Part shown: piece by piece, positions 16,829 through 26,298 of the stretch
Layout: each line of letters begins with the position of its first letter
Position numbering within the stretch: the stretch's first letter is position 1
Notes under the pieces: generated by a model
What the model was told of the DNA's origin: nothing
The model's database searches: none
What the model saw: the letters and a program-made list of their open reading frames with translations, nothing else
Position numbers and translations under genes: made by a program
From: Candidatus Poribacteria bacterium
GTDB taxonomy: Bacteria > Poribacteria > WGA-4E > WGA-3G
Assembly (NCBI GenBank): GCA_022825665.1
Contig: JAJDWI010000035.1
Location: forward strand, 1 to 57,304
Length of the DNA stretch: 57,304 nucleotides
Direction: 5' to 3'

Positions 16829-18676
16829 ATGCATACAAAAGTCTCTTTACAGGACTATCCTAAAGAAAACCTAATCTCTTTACCACCTGAAGCGTTGGCG
16901 CGATTTGGTAGGGGTAGTGTATCTGCTACTGCCGTCTCTCCCGATGGGAATATGATCGCGGTAGCATCTCGTATCGGTGTGTGGCTCTATAATGCACATA
17001 CTGAGGATTTAATCAGGTTAATCGCTATAGAAGATACAGGTCTACTTTCAAAAGTTACATTTTCTCCTGATGGCACCAAAATCGTTACAGGAGATTGGGA
17101 TGGTATAGTATCACTATGGGATATTGCTACTGGAGCAGAACTTGCTACATTTACAAATACAGATTATGTGACTTCAGTCGCATTTTCTCCAAACGGAAAA
17201 CTCTTGTCGACTGCTACTCGGGATGGTAAAGCCACACTGTGGGAAATTGATACAGGATTAAAACGTTGGACGATTTCACACAAAGACCTTGTGTCTTCAG
17301 TTGTTTTTTCTCCAGATGGTTTACTTTTAGCAACCGGTAGTTGGGATAGCACAGCAAATTTCTGGGATGTTGAAACTGGTAAAAATCGAAGATGTTTTAC
17401 CCATCAGAAGGAGGAGGTAAATATCTCATTTGACTCAGGACATGTTGAAACTTTTAATCATCGTGGAATCAATTGTATCGCCTTTTCTCCAAATGGACAA
17501 TGTTTTGCCACTGGTGATCGTGTCGCAGATAACGGTTATACGACATTGTGGGATGTTGAAAGTGGGGTGGCATTGTGGGATTTTACCCATGTGAAATCTG
17601 CAACATCTATTACTTTCTCAACAGACAATAGGTATATGGCAACTCGTTTTTCCGGTGGAGACACTGATGTGCGTTGTATTACTGATGGCACATCTGCAAC
17701 ATATCAAGAAGGGAAATGGGACATAGATAAAAAGAAAGCACCTTCAATTCACCCACGTGGACTATACGGTTGGCTTGTCAGTTTTTCACCGGATGGGAAG
17801 CACTTAGCTGCCTTAAATCAAGGTGCTTCCCTTAAGATATGGGATGTTAAATCTGGGACAAACATTAAGACAATTAATCAGGATCTTATAGATGCTAAAG
17901 ATCTAACATTTTCACCCGATGGACGCTGGGTTGGGGTGAGTCGTACCTCAAAGAAAGCCACATTTTGGAAAGAACAGGAACAACATATTGATTTTCCACA
18001 TGAAGACATTATATCCACAGCTGTTTCACCTGATATACAGTTTGTAGCAACAGGTGGTAGAAAGAAAAAAGTCTACTTATGGGATAGAGTAACACAAAAA
18101 CTGTTAAATACACTCTCCGGTCATACAGGACCAATTATTCACCTTGCATTCTCTTCTGATAGCAAACACTTAGTAAGTACAGGTGGTCGAGAATTTGAAA
18201 TACAACGATTAGAAAATGGAGTGGAAATTATGATAACGCAGGATGATTGTCATATAGATCAAACTGCAAGAGTCTGGAATCTCAAAACAGGTTTTGAGAT
18301 TGTTACACTAAACCATTCGTCATCTGTCAAACATGTTGCCTTCTCACCAAAAAATACTTATCTTGCAACAACCAACGGACAAGAAGTCTATTTGTGGGAT
18401 ACAAAGATGTGGCAGAAAAAAGTGACCTTTGAAACAGTTGAGGTAGAGTCGTTTGTGTTTTCACCGGATGACTCACTGTTAGCTGTAGGCGGATCGTGGC
18501 AAGAACAAAAGATTCAGATATGGAATGTGAAGACTGCCCAGCTTGTTGTAGAATTCTCTGGACATAAAAGTGATGTTGAAGATCTTGCCTTTTCACCGGA
18601 TGGCACACTATTAGCAAGCGGAGGCTTTGATGGAGTCATCTACTTATGGGATATGAGACCATACATCAATTCTTAA
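16829..18676 (+). CDS. Cytoplasmic WD40 beta-propeller protein, cassette copy 2
   Basis: A 615-residue paralogue of the WD40 protein at 13675, with the same opening HTKVSLQDYPKENLISLP, the same order of about 11 WD repeats and the same ending GGFDGVIYLWDMRPYINS. The ATG at 16829 (GAGGAT six bases upstream) is preferred: the open frame extends back to 16736, but that extension lies over the out-of-frame remnant of the previous gene and has no counterpart in copy 1. Repeats of the form FSPDGTKIVTGDWDGIVSLW are clearer here than in copy 1. No export signal is present. The second sigma-like gene follows after 44 nt. Confidence 0.88.
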   Translation: MHTKVSLQDYPKENLISLPPEALARFGRGSVSATAVSPDGNMIAVASRIGVWLYNAHTEDLIRLIAIEDTGLLSKVTFSPDGTKIVTGDWDGIVSLWDIATGAELATFTNTDYVTSVAFSPNGKLLSTATRDGKATLWEIDTGLKRWTISHKDLVSSVVFSPDGLLLATGSWDSTANFWDVETGKNRRCFTHQKEEVNISFDSGHVETFNHRGINCIAFSPNGQCFATGDRVADNGYTTLWDVESGVALWDFTHVKSATSITFSTDNRYMATRFSGGDTDVRCITDGTSATYQEGKWDIDKKKAPSIHPRGLYGWLVSFSPDGKHLAALNQGASLKIWDVKSGTNIKTINQDLIDAKDLTFSPDGRWVGVSRTSKKATFWKEQEQHIDFPHEDIISTAVSPDIQFVATGGRKKKVYLWDRVTQKLLNTLSGHTGPIIHLAFSSDSKHLVSTGGREFEIQRLENGVEIMITQDDCHIDQTARVWNLKTGFEIVTLNHSSSVKHVAFSPKNTYLATTNGQEVYLWDTKMWQKKVTFETVEVESFVFSPDDSLLAVGGSWQEQKIQIWNVKTAQLVVEFSGHKSDVEDLAFSPDGTLLASGGFDGVIYLWDMRPYINS

Positions 18677-18720
18677 TATGTGTGCTAATTTAATTCAGTT
18701 CAAGATAAAAGGAGGATTAA

Positions 18721-19917
18721 ATGATGTCAAACATTTCTGACGAAAGATTGATAGTCGCAGCGGTGAAAGACGGTGATTCAGAGGCATTAGAAGAATTAAA
18801 AAAACGGGCAGTTTCAGGAGAACATGGGATACGCGCTGTCCTCAAAAGAAAGCAGTGGCAGTTTTCTGACGAAGAAATAAATTGTGTTGAAGAAAAAATC
18901 CTTGAACGGATATCCGATAATTTACCTTCATACAATTTCAGTGTTTCCTTTCAATCATGGGTCTTTCGTAATACTATCAACCAAGCAATACAACATCAAT
19001 ATGAAAATGCTAAGGAAACACTTGATAATAAATGTCAAGAGGAGATAGATCAATCAAAAGTTCAACCCATAACAAAAGATTTACCCATAATGCCGATTGA
19101 CTTTGAGATTCGTCCGCTTGTAGGTTTGCTGAATCAATCACCTGCCATAAAAACATTCACTTCCTGTAGTGGACATCCAGATCAGCAGGTGTGGGAAGGA
19201 AAACGTGGGTGGGTTCAGCATGGTGGATGGATTGGGATTAGTCCAACTGGGGATCCAAGTAGGGCATTGGATTTCCTTGTTAGTTTGCTGTCAAGATTAG
19301 ATAACACCCATTCTATAAATACAACCGAAACCATTTCTAACCTATACAAGCAAGCAGACGCTGAAACGTTGTTTTGTTCAAGTGGACCTATTGCAATTGT
19401 AAAGGTATCTTTACGCTTTTTTGTTTCTCATCATGAAGTAGAAAAATGTATACAAATTTGGAAACAATTCATCGCTTGCCTAAAAGAGTTGATACCAGAT
19501 TACGATGAACTTACTACTGAAGTTAACACACCAGTGATGGTAGCACAATGTATACAAAAAGCACTTCATCTGACCCCTTTTGTATATTATGCAAAGCTTG
19601 AGACAAGCAGTGATGGAAAACCCTGTATTGTATTAAAAACAATAGCAGATCTCCCTTTATTAAAATGGTTTCTGGTGCTATCACAACTGCTGCATGAACA
19701 CTTTGATATACAACAGAATACCCCATTTACAACGAAGTGGAGTTTTGAATTGCGACCATTTCTAAACCAAGAATTGATACCCTTACCACACCTGTTAACT
19801 CCCCAGTGGGAACCCCGTACACGTGAAGACCACCTAAAAATTTGGAAACTACTTGAGTTAGCAGTTACTGAACAGCTTGAATCTGAAGGTATTACGGTAA
19901 AAACTGATAATAATTAG
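18721..19917 (+). CDS. Sigma region-2-like protein with SCSGH domain, copy 2 (full length)
   Basis: A 398-residue protein, apparently the intact form. Residues 1-95 look like ECF sigma region 2: SDERLIVAAVKDGDSEALEE, the acidic INCVEEKILERISDNLPSY and FQSWVFRNTINQAIQHQYEN. Region 4 is not visible. Next comes the conserved domain: DFEIRPLVGLLNQSPAIKT, FTSCSGHPDQ, QHGGWIGISPTGDPSRALDF and LLSRLDNT. Two later segments repeat a theme, CIQIWKQFIACLKELIPD and HLKIWKLLELAVTEQLES, suggesting a duplicated fold. AAAGGAGG precedes the ATG by five bases. It could be an unusual sigma or anti-sigma-like regulator tuned by the WD40 partner. Naming it a sigma factor would be premature. Confidence 0.78.
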   Translation: MMSNISDERLIVAAVKDGDSEALEELKKRAVSGEHGIRAVLKRKQWQFSDEEINCVEEKILERISDNLPSYNFSVSFQSWVFRNTINQAIQHQYENAKETLDNKCQEEIDQSKVQPITKDLPIMPIDFEIRPLVGLLNQSPAIKTFTSCSGHPDQQVWEGKRGWVQHGGWIGISPTGDPSRALDFLVSLLSRLDNTHSINTTETISNLYKQADAETLFCSSGPIAIVKVSLRFFVSHHEVEKCIQIWKQFIACLKELIPDYDELTTEVNTPVMVAQCIQKALHLTPFVYYAKLETSSDGKPCIVLKTIADLPLLKWFLVLSQLLHEHFDIQQNTPFTTKWSFELRPFLNQELIPLPHLLTPQWEPRTREDHLKIWKLLELAVTEQLESEGITVKTDNN

Positions 19918-19946
19918 GCGGTATCCTTATGATTATTTCTGGCAAC

Positions 19947-19996
19947 AAAAAAGGCATTTTCATGTATACGTTAATCCGCACTTACATGAAAATGCC
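19947..19996 (-). terminator. Strong Rho-independent terminator of the DUF5069 gene
   Basis: A perfect 14-bp stem, GGCATTTTCATGTA (19953-19966) with TACATGAAAATGCC (19983-19996), has a 16-base loop. On the minus strand it is followed by TTTTTTG, and it lies 16 nt after the stop of the minus-strand gene at 20012. It may also stop transcription arriving from the sigma-like gene on the plus strand. Confidence 0.85.
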
Positions 19997-20011
19997 ATAA
20001 CATTTATAACA

Positions 20012-20467
20012 TTAATCTAAACTTGCATGAAATTCATACCAATCATCAAGGTTGTTAAGGTTGACAGCATCTAATATCGAGCCATCGTCTTCAATGCCAC
20101 TTGCACCAAGAATACTTGTGCGTGTATCGTCATCGTGATTGTACCCTTCAATAGCGGCATTCAATTCAGCGACAGCATCAGCATCAAGACTACCACCTTT
20201 CTGTTCTAAAACCCATGCCTCAAATTGAGGATAGGTAGGTGAGTTATCTCTGATATATGCAAGTGTTGCATCTTTATCAAGTCCAAGTCCATCCAACACC
20301 ATCTGATCATACCCGGCTCCACATGCAGGATAATCTGCGTGAAGGACACCCTTAGCATCCATCAATACCTTAGACCAGAAACGCGGTAGATGCAATACAC
20401 CGAGAGGACCTGAGACCCCAGAACTAATCGTCGGGATCATAGCTGTTTTCTTTTTCCTTCCAAACAT
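20012..20467 (-). CDS. DUF5069 family protein
   Basis: A 151-residue soluble protein with the DUF5069 pattern: LHLPRFWSKVLMDAKGVLHA, the conserved CGAGYDQMVLDGLGLD, and PTYPQFEAWVLEQKGG. The family has no established function. The ATG at 20467 is set by a near-perfect AAGGAGG about seven bases upstream; the open frame continues to 20527 but without family similarity. It lies alone between the sigma-like gene, with which it converges, and the divergent UPF0182 gene, and ends in a clear terminator. Confidence 0.85.
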   Translation of the reverse strand: MFGRKKKTAMIPTISSGVSGPLGVLHLPRFWSKVLMDAKGVLHADYPACGAGYDQMVLDGLGLDKDATLAYIRDNSPTYPQFEAWVLEQKGGSLDADAVAELNAAIEGYNHDDDTRTSILGASGIEDDGSILDAVNLNNLDDWYEFHASLD

Positions 20468-20596
20468 AACAAGCCTCCTTGCTATTATGGATGAGTAAAA
20501 GTTATTATTTGCAAGTACTTCTTGCAATTTAGGGTATTATAGCAAAATATACAAAATTGAAAAACAATAAATTCAAAAGTTCAAAAGTTGATTGAC

Positions 20597-20626
20597 TTGA
20601 CATCAGCACAAAAACAGTGGTATTCT
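20597..20626 (+). promoter_or_regulatory. Predicted sigma-70-type promoter of the UPF0182 gene
   Basis: TTGACA (20597-20602) and TATTCT (20621-20626) are separated by 18 bp and lie about 42 bp before the ATG of the UPF0182 gene. The -35 matches the consensus fully and the -10 in four of six positions. This is a sequence match only. Confidence 0.5.
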
Positions 20627-20667
20627 ATATTAAGAGTTCTACATACAAGTGAACAGAGGTATCCCTT

Positions 20668-23600
20668 ATGTCACCAGATCTTGCAATTGCATGGTTACTA
20701 TTCAGTACGGTACTTATCGGTATAATGATCGTATTTGGAATCTTCCGATATCGACGTGGTTTATGGTATCGCAAACTCTCCTTGAAAGTCCAAGCATATC
20801 TACTCTGGGGAATTGGTGCAGTTGCACTCATAAGCACCCTATATCCATTTTTCTTTCTCTATGCTGAACACCTTTGGTCTTTTGAAGGTGTTGGCTATCC
20901 TGATGTCTTTTGGAAAATCCTAAAGATACGATGGGGGTTATTCTTCGGATTTTTCTTAGTGGCGTTTTTGTTTATGAACCTAAATGCTGTAATAGCAAAA
21001 CGCCTTTGTCCAGAGACTAGGGAGTTCTCGCGCTGGACACGTGATCGAACAATCTCATTCCATCGCACATTCTTTTGCGGTACAATACTCCTTGCAATCC
21101 TCTTTGCTATTCCAATGATGTCTCTACATGATGAATACTTCTTGTATATGGGGCAACCTAAAGAAACTAAAATTACACTTGTAGATTCAGAAAAAATTGA
21201 TAGTGAAATACCAGATTCAAAAAAAAATGAGGGTGATATAACTGAAACAGCAAAACCAGATGCTAACGTAATAGATATAAAGGTAAACCAGAAATCATCA
21301 CAAGAAACACTATTCTTTGGTAAAGATGAGCAGTTTTATATCTTTTCATACCCATTGCATAAAGCAATCAGTTTATGGACACAGATTTTATTCTTAGTAA
21401 CTTGTGGAATGGTAGGTTTGCTCTACAATTTCTATTATCGTCGTGATGCGCGTTCTATGGGGTTTGTAAAAAGAAATATCGTCTTACACGGAAGCATTCT
21501 GTGGCTGTTGTTATTAGCAGTAGAGATATGGCGTAGTCATGTCTATCTGTGGGGGAAGGTCTATACAAAATCTGCTACTCCCACGCTAAATAAATTGTAT
21601 GGATTGTTTTATATGGATGCCCAATTAGCCGACTCTACGTTCATTTATTGTGCAATTGTATTCGGGTTAAGTGTATTAGTAATAATTAACCTGTTTTGGA
21701 GAAGACGCCCCTTATGGTATGCAGCAATAGTTATATGGTGTATAGCCTACATTTTACTTATCCAAGTGTATCCGCGCTTTATCCACTTTGTAAACGTCCA
21801 ATCAGATGATCTACTGCCGGAAAGTAAATATCTACAAACTCATATTAAATCTACACGTAAGGCTTTTGACTTACAAGAGATTATCCGTAGGAACTATAGC
21901 GCGGGAGAAGTTACATTGGAAGAAATTAATAATGACAGCAATAAGGAAGTACTTGAAAATGTTCAACTATGGGATCGGCGCGTACTCTACGATATTCTTC
22001 GCGCAGAACATCTTGTAAGACATCACAATTATCATCCGTACACTGATATTGATCGATACAAGATAACTGTAACACCTAAGGACAACAATAATGATAGTAG
22101 CGAAGAAATTGAGATCGAAAAACAATATAGACAAGTCTTAGTTGCAGCACGTGAAATTCAACCAGATCCAGAGGTGCAAGGTGAAAGAGGAAATTGGAGA
22201 AACAGAAAACTGGCATTTACACACGGATATGGAGTGTATGTCGCACCCGTCAATGAAATTGATGAAAAAAAATCACCTGTCTTTTGGTCAGAAGTGAAAC
22301 TAAACACAAAAAAATTTAAAAATGAAGCTGTAGCAACCTTCCCAGAATTAAAGGTTACCCAACCCCGAATCTACTATGGTGAACTGACAGATGATTATGT
22401 AATCGTAAACACTACAGTCCCCGAGTATGATTTTGAATCTGAAGTGACATTAACCTCTACAGATGAGCAAGAAGATGCATCTGACATAGAAGAAAACGAC
22501 GAGTATCACTATCAAGGCGAAGGAGGTGTTCAGTTAACTGGATGGTTCCATCGGCTTTGCTTCGCTGTTAGATTTCTTGATCTCCAAATACTCTACAACA
22601 AATATACCGTTCTTTTACCTGATAGTCGTATTATGTTCTGGAGAAAGATCGGAACACGCCAAGGAAAAAAAGTTATAGCTGACAGAATTTCGCGTATCGC
22701 TCCCTTTCTTGAATACGATCCTGATCCATATATTGTTATTGATGATGGACAATTATGGTGGATAGTAGACTATTATGTTACAAGTAGGTGGTACCCAAAT
22801 GCACAATTCTATGAGGATGACACAGCAGAGGTGCCAACTAACTTGCAGGAGGCTGAACGACGTTACAAAGAATTCAATTACATACGAAATCCTGGTGTTG
22901 CCATTGTTAATGCATACACAGGTGAAGTCAATTTTTATGCAGTAAAACAAAATGAAATACTAATGGACAGCTACAATAAATCTTTTCCAAACTTATTTAA
23001 AGGGTTTGACGAAATGCCTCCTGGATTGAGAACACATCTACGGTTTCCAGATTATCTAACACGAATACAAGCAAATGTCTATAAAGAATATCACGTTACA
23101 AATGCAAGGGACTTCTATCAAAAAGGACTTCAGTTAATGATTCCTGAGGAGGTTTATGGAATCGGGAACAAGACAAAGGACGGAGGTCTAAAATGGAAGG
23201 ATGATCAAGAAATGATGCCGTATTATGCTATGATAAGAATGCCTGGTGAAGAGGATCTTGAATTTGTGAACATGATTCCATTTACTCCATATCAGAAAGA
23301 ATTTGATATGAAAGCTTGGTTCGTAGTCCGTTGCGATGCTCCTCATTACGGGGAACGTATCGTATATACACTCAACAATACACCTGATGTCAAAGGTCCA
23401 AAGCATGTAGAAGACCTAATTACCAGTGAACTATCAGAAGATTTTCTGAAACTCCAGTCGGGAAATGTTGTTATGCGTGGAGGATTGTACTTTATTCCTC
23501 TCAAAGAAGGAATTATTTACGTTGAAGCAATTTATCAAAAACCCGATACTGCTGAAGAAACTGAGAAAAAGGAAAATGAACGTCCAAAACGACCAATACT

Positions 23601-23874
23601 AAAAGCTGTAGTTACTGCAGCAAATGATAACGTTGCTACAGACCCTAACTTTAGTGAATCTGTAAGAAAAGCAGTTGAAGTAGGTTTGAAAAATGTGGAA
23701 ACTAGTACTGTGGATATAGTTACAAATGAAGAAGAAACTCCCACCGCTTTAGATCGCCTTGAAGTACTCGCACAAGCCTTAGACGACCTTAGAAAAACAC
23801 TGCAAGCTGAACAGAACGGAAACGGACAAAAGGCTGTGCCAAAAAACACAGGAAATAAGAAAAAGACAAATTAG
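20668..23874 (+). CDS. UPF0182 (COG1615) family large membrane protein
   Basis: A 1068-residue protein with about seven transmembrane helices in the first 380 residues (for example LAIAWLLFSTVLIGIMIVF and ALFYMD-flanking segments), then a large extracytoplasmic domain. Family landmarks are ENVQLWDRRVLYD, the TFTHGYG-like KLAFTHGYGVYVAPVNE, PRIYYGELTDDYVIVNT, YDPDPYIVIDDGQLWWIVD and RNPGVAIVNAYTGEVNFYA. The last 80 residues form a charged, low-complexity tail ending KNTGNKKKTN. The family is widespread but functionally unassigned. It converges with the gene at 23884, leaving only 9 nt between the stops. A promoter-like sequence is at 20597. Confidence 0.87.
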   Translation: MSPDLAIAWLLFSTVLIGIMIVFGIFRYRRGLWYRKLSLKVQAYLLWGIGAVALISTLYPFFFLYAEHLWSFEGVGYPDVFWKILKIRWGLFFGFFLVAFLFMNLNAVIAKRLCPETREFSRWTRDRTISFHRTFFCGTILLAILFAIPMMSLHDEYFLYMGQPKETKITLVDSEKIDSEIPDSKKNEGDITETAKPDANVIDIKVNQKSSQETLFFGKDEQFYIFSYPLHKAISLWTQILFLVTCGMVGLLYNFYYRRDARSMGFVKRNIVLHGSILWLLLLAVEIWRSHVYLWGKVYTKSATPTLNKLYGLFYMDAQLADSTFIYCAIVFGLSVLVIINLFWRRRPLWYAAIVIWCIAYILLIQVYPRFIHFVNVQSDDLLPESKYLQTHIKSTRKAFDLQEIIRRNYSAGEVTLEEINNDSNKEVLENVQLWDRRVLYDILRAEHLVRHHNYHPYTDIDRYKITVTPKDNNNDSSEEIEIEKQYRQVLVAAREIQPDPEVQGERGNWRNRKLAFTHGYGVYVAPVNEIDEKKSPVFWSEVKLNTKKFKNEAVATFPELKVTQPRIYYGELTDDYVIVNTTVPEYDFESEVTLTSTDEQEDASDIEENDEYHYQGEGGVQLTGWFHRLCFAVRFLDLQILYNKYTVLLPDSRIMFWRKIGTRQGKKVIADRISRIAPFLEYDPDPYIVIDDGQLWWIVDYYVTSRWYPNAQFYEDDTAEVPTNLQEAERRYKEFNYIRNPGVAIVNAYTGEVNFYAVKQNEILMDSYNKSFPNLFKGFDEMPPGLRTHLRFPDYLTRIQANVYKEYHVTNARDFYQKGLQLMIPEEVYGIGNKTKDGGLKWKDDQEMMPYYAMIRMPGEEDLEFVNMIPFTPYQKEFDMKAWFVVRCDAPHYGERIVYTLNNTPDVKGPKHVEDLITSELSEDFLKLQSGNVVMRGGLYFIPLKEGIIYVEAIYQKPDTAEETEKKENERPKRPILKAVVTAANDNVATDPNFSESVRKAVEVGLKNVETSTVDIVTNEEETPTALDRLEVLAQALDDLRKTLQAEQNGNGQKAVPKNTGNKKKTN

Positions 23875-23883
23875 AAAATCACA

Positions 23884-26283
23884 TTACCGATTTAATCCAA
23901 AACGTTGCCGCCATTTCTGATTATCTATCCACTTAACAGAGAAGAACAGCAAATTCTCCATCAATTTACTATTGATTGCCACATCCTTCTCTGTATCATT
24001 TTTCAAACTTGTAACAATATACATCCCTTTCTGGAATGGCAGCGTAAGCAGTGCCGAAGCATCTTCCTCTACAGTTGATTTAGCGAGTGAATTCCATTTG
24101 CCAAGCGGATCTACCCACATATCATCAAGTTTAACCAATGGAATTTCTTTGGTCTCAGGTGTGGTATTAAGCATATTCGGTGTATGGAAAACACGACTTC
24201 TTCTCCCTTGTGATGTTGGCAGAAGTTCATCCGTTTCATCATATTCTACACCTGTCAACGGTTCTGGAATCCATCCAGTACCCCGTCTCTGTCGATAGTT
24301 TGCCTTCACATCTTGTCCCGATACGATCACAACGCCACCCTGACTAACGAAATTCTTGATACGGTGTTCTGTATCAATATTAAAACGGTAACCCGCTTTA
24401 TATATTTCACCGTTTCCAATCCATAATATATCCATCTTCGCCAGTCGGTCATTTCGGAGGTTATCAACAGATTCATACAGCATATGGTGTTCATTGACAT
24501 ACTCAAAACGCTCAAGGAAAGGATATTCCACATCAGTCCCGTTGCCTGTTAGTGCCATCACCTTAAGGGGAAGACGGAGCTCTCCATTTGAAGGCAAAAA
24601 CTTCTTCAATGGCAGGCGCAACCGTTTCTTGATTTGTTTGGGGTAAGCAAACTGAGAAAATGCTTCTTTTTGAAGCGGGTTATCACGTATCTGTTCTACA
24701 AGTGCATTTTGTGCAACCAATTTATTCGCAAAATATGGAACCATCCGGCGATGAACAGGATCTCGGTGACGTAATGTATTATCAAAATGCGTATACGCAC
24801 TTTCTACTTCCCAACGACGACTATAACTTGAATCAATCGTCTTAAGATCAATCCGATCTTCACTGACATTGGTAACATAACCATGCACAAGGTTCATACC
24901 ATGAATCGGTCGACCTTGGGTATCCTGAATAGCAATTTCTTCAGATTCGCTTCGGTCAAGAATAGCATCTGTCAATGCAGATATACTGAACATCTCCTGT
25001 TGTTGCTTCTCAGCACTTTCAATAATTGTACATACACTGCGAGGGAAAATAACATCCGCATCGCGAAAAGATCGGAAGTCAAGTCTTATCTTCTTAAAAT
25101 TCCTCGGTGTTCGGTGTTCAGGAACCGTGACACGTTCAAATGGACCCACTCTATGCCTTGATACAGGATTAAGCCGAACTCTTCTCACACTGAGCGGTTC
25201 AATATGGAACTTGAACTCAAAATTCCTCTCCCAGTTCGGTGATCCATCATGTAGCAGAACCTTGCCTACTTGTATGGTATAAGCGGTATTGTTCTCAAAA
25301 ACTAAAAAGTATCTGCCTTGATCGTCTTCAACCATGCGACATCTCAAACCACGTTCATCCCGTCGATTGAAGTTGTTGATATTGTGTTTATATTCATGGT
25401 CATAACCCCAATGGTCTCTAAAACCTTTACCATCCTTATCCTTCACATTCATGAAGACCATGTGTCGTCCGTTGTAATCCTTGAAAAGAGCAAAATATTC
25501 TCCATTACCATGCTCCACACCGTTTACTCTGATTTTGACACGAGTTCCAACAAGACGCTCAATAATCCGCTCATAACTTTCCTCTTTTAAGAAGGCCTTG
25601 GATTCAGATTCTAATTTATCAAGTGTACTCATTGCATCACCTTCTCCACCGAGTTCTTTAGCTGTTGTATCAATCCGTTGTAACTGTTGCTGCAATGGAC
25701 TTGCAGCCCTTCTGATACCACCCCATACCATGCTGATTGCATTTTGCACGGCTTTATTCAGTTCTATAAACATGTTTCTGATTCTTCGCACTAAACGTTG
25801 GGTAATCGGAGGATTAGTGAGATTTTCAAGGTCCCAAGCGCGTTCGCGCTTTTCTCTATCATTCATCATGTCGTGATAACGGATATATGCACCAATCTTT
25901 TTTTCCAAATCATCCTGACCGAAAATATAACTCGGTGCCTGTCCACGTTGACGAGATTCTTCCGAAATAATTTCTGCTCCTCTGGTATCTAAACGCATCG
26001 TTCCCCGATAACGATGTCCATTCTTCATATGAAAAACTACATACCTGCCAAGAAGTGTCTTGAGCAATCTGTCTTTTTTGAACAGATTAATGACATAAAT
26101 AATCCCTTGGAAAACAAACATCAGCACTGCAGCAATAACAGGTAATCTAATCTTCTCCCAAATACCTTTCGCACCTTCCTGAACATCGTCAACGATATTT
26201 TCCTCCTGACCTATCGCTGAGTAAGCAACAAACACCATTCCTATAACGAGAATCAATAGGAAAACTTGTCTTTTCTTTAACAT
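23884..26283 (-). CDS. Membrane-anchored protein of unknown function with a GATase/ThuA-like C-terminal region
   Basis: A 799-residue protein I cannot assign. A signal peptide (KKRQVFLLILVIGMVFVAYS) and a second hydrophobic helix (VIAAVLMFVFQGIIYVINLF, about 45-65) anchor it; together they leave the following 700 residues probably cytoplasmic. Next come a small beta-rich module (GRYVVFHMKNGHRYRGTMRL), a helical stretch, and beta-rich segments. From about 610 it reads MDILWIGNGEIYKAGYRF, RIKNFVSQGGVVIVSGQDV, the pattern of class-I glutamine-amidotransferase-like folds in membrane-complex proteins (DUF4159-like), without a visible catalytic Cys. ATG 26283 is chosen over TTG 26298. It follows the isomerase gene at 26299 in the same direction. 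Confidence 0.6.
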   Translation of the reverse strand: MLKKRQVFLLILVIGMVFVAYSAIGQEENIVDDVQEGAKGIWEKIRLPVIAAVLMFVFQGIIYVINLFKKDRLLKTLLGRYVVFHMKNGHRYRGTMRLDTRGAEIISEESRQRGQAPSYIFGQDDLEKKIGAYIRYHDMMNDREKRERAWDLENLTNPPITQRLVRRIRNMFIELNKAVQNAISMVWGGIRRAASPLQQQLQRIDTTAKELGGEGDAMSTLDKLESESKAFLKEESYERIIERLVGTRVKIRVNGVEHGNGEYFALFKDYNGRHMVFMNVKDKDGKGFRDHWGYDHEYKHNINNFNRRDERGLRCRMVEDDQGRYFLVFENNTAYTIQVGKVLLHDGSPNWERNFEFKFHIEPLSVRRVRLNPVSRHRVGPFERVTVPEHRTPRNFKKIRLDFRSFRDADVIFPRSVCTIIESAEKQQQEMFSISALTDAILDRSESEEIAIQDTQGRPIHGMNLVHGYVTNVSEDRIDLKTIDSSYSRRWEVESAYTHFDNTLRHRDPVHRRMVPYFANKLVAQNALVEQIRDNPLQKEAFSQFAYPKQIKKRLRLPLKKFLPSNGELRLPLKVMALTGNGTDVEYPFLERFEYVNEHHMLYESVDNLRNDRLAKMDILWIGNGEIYKAGYRFNIDTEHRIKNFVSQGGVVIVSGQDVKANYRQRRGTGWIPEPLTGVEYDETDELLPTSQGRRSRVFHTPNMLNTTPETKEIPLVKLDDMWVDPLGKWNSLAKSTVEEDASALLTLPFQKGMYIVTSLKNDTEKDVAINSKLMENLLFFSVKWIDNQKWRQRFGLNR

Positions 26284-26298
26284 GATGCATACCCCCAA

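Noticed and set aside
24883-25161. Plus-strand open frames opposite the 799-residue protein
   Set aside because: They lack ribosome sites and family similarity, while the minus-strand frame has a signal peptide and continuous coding character.
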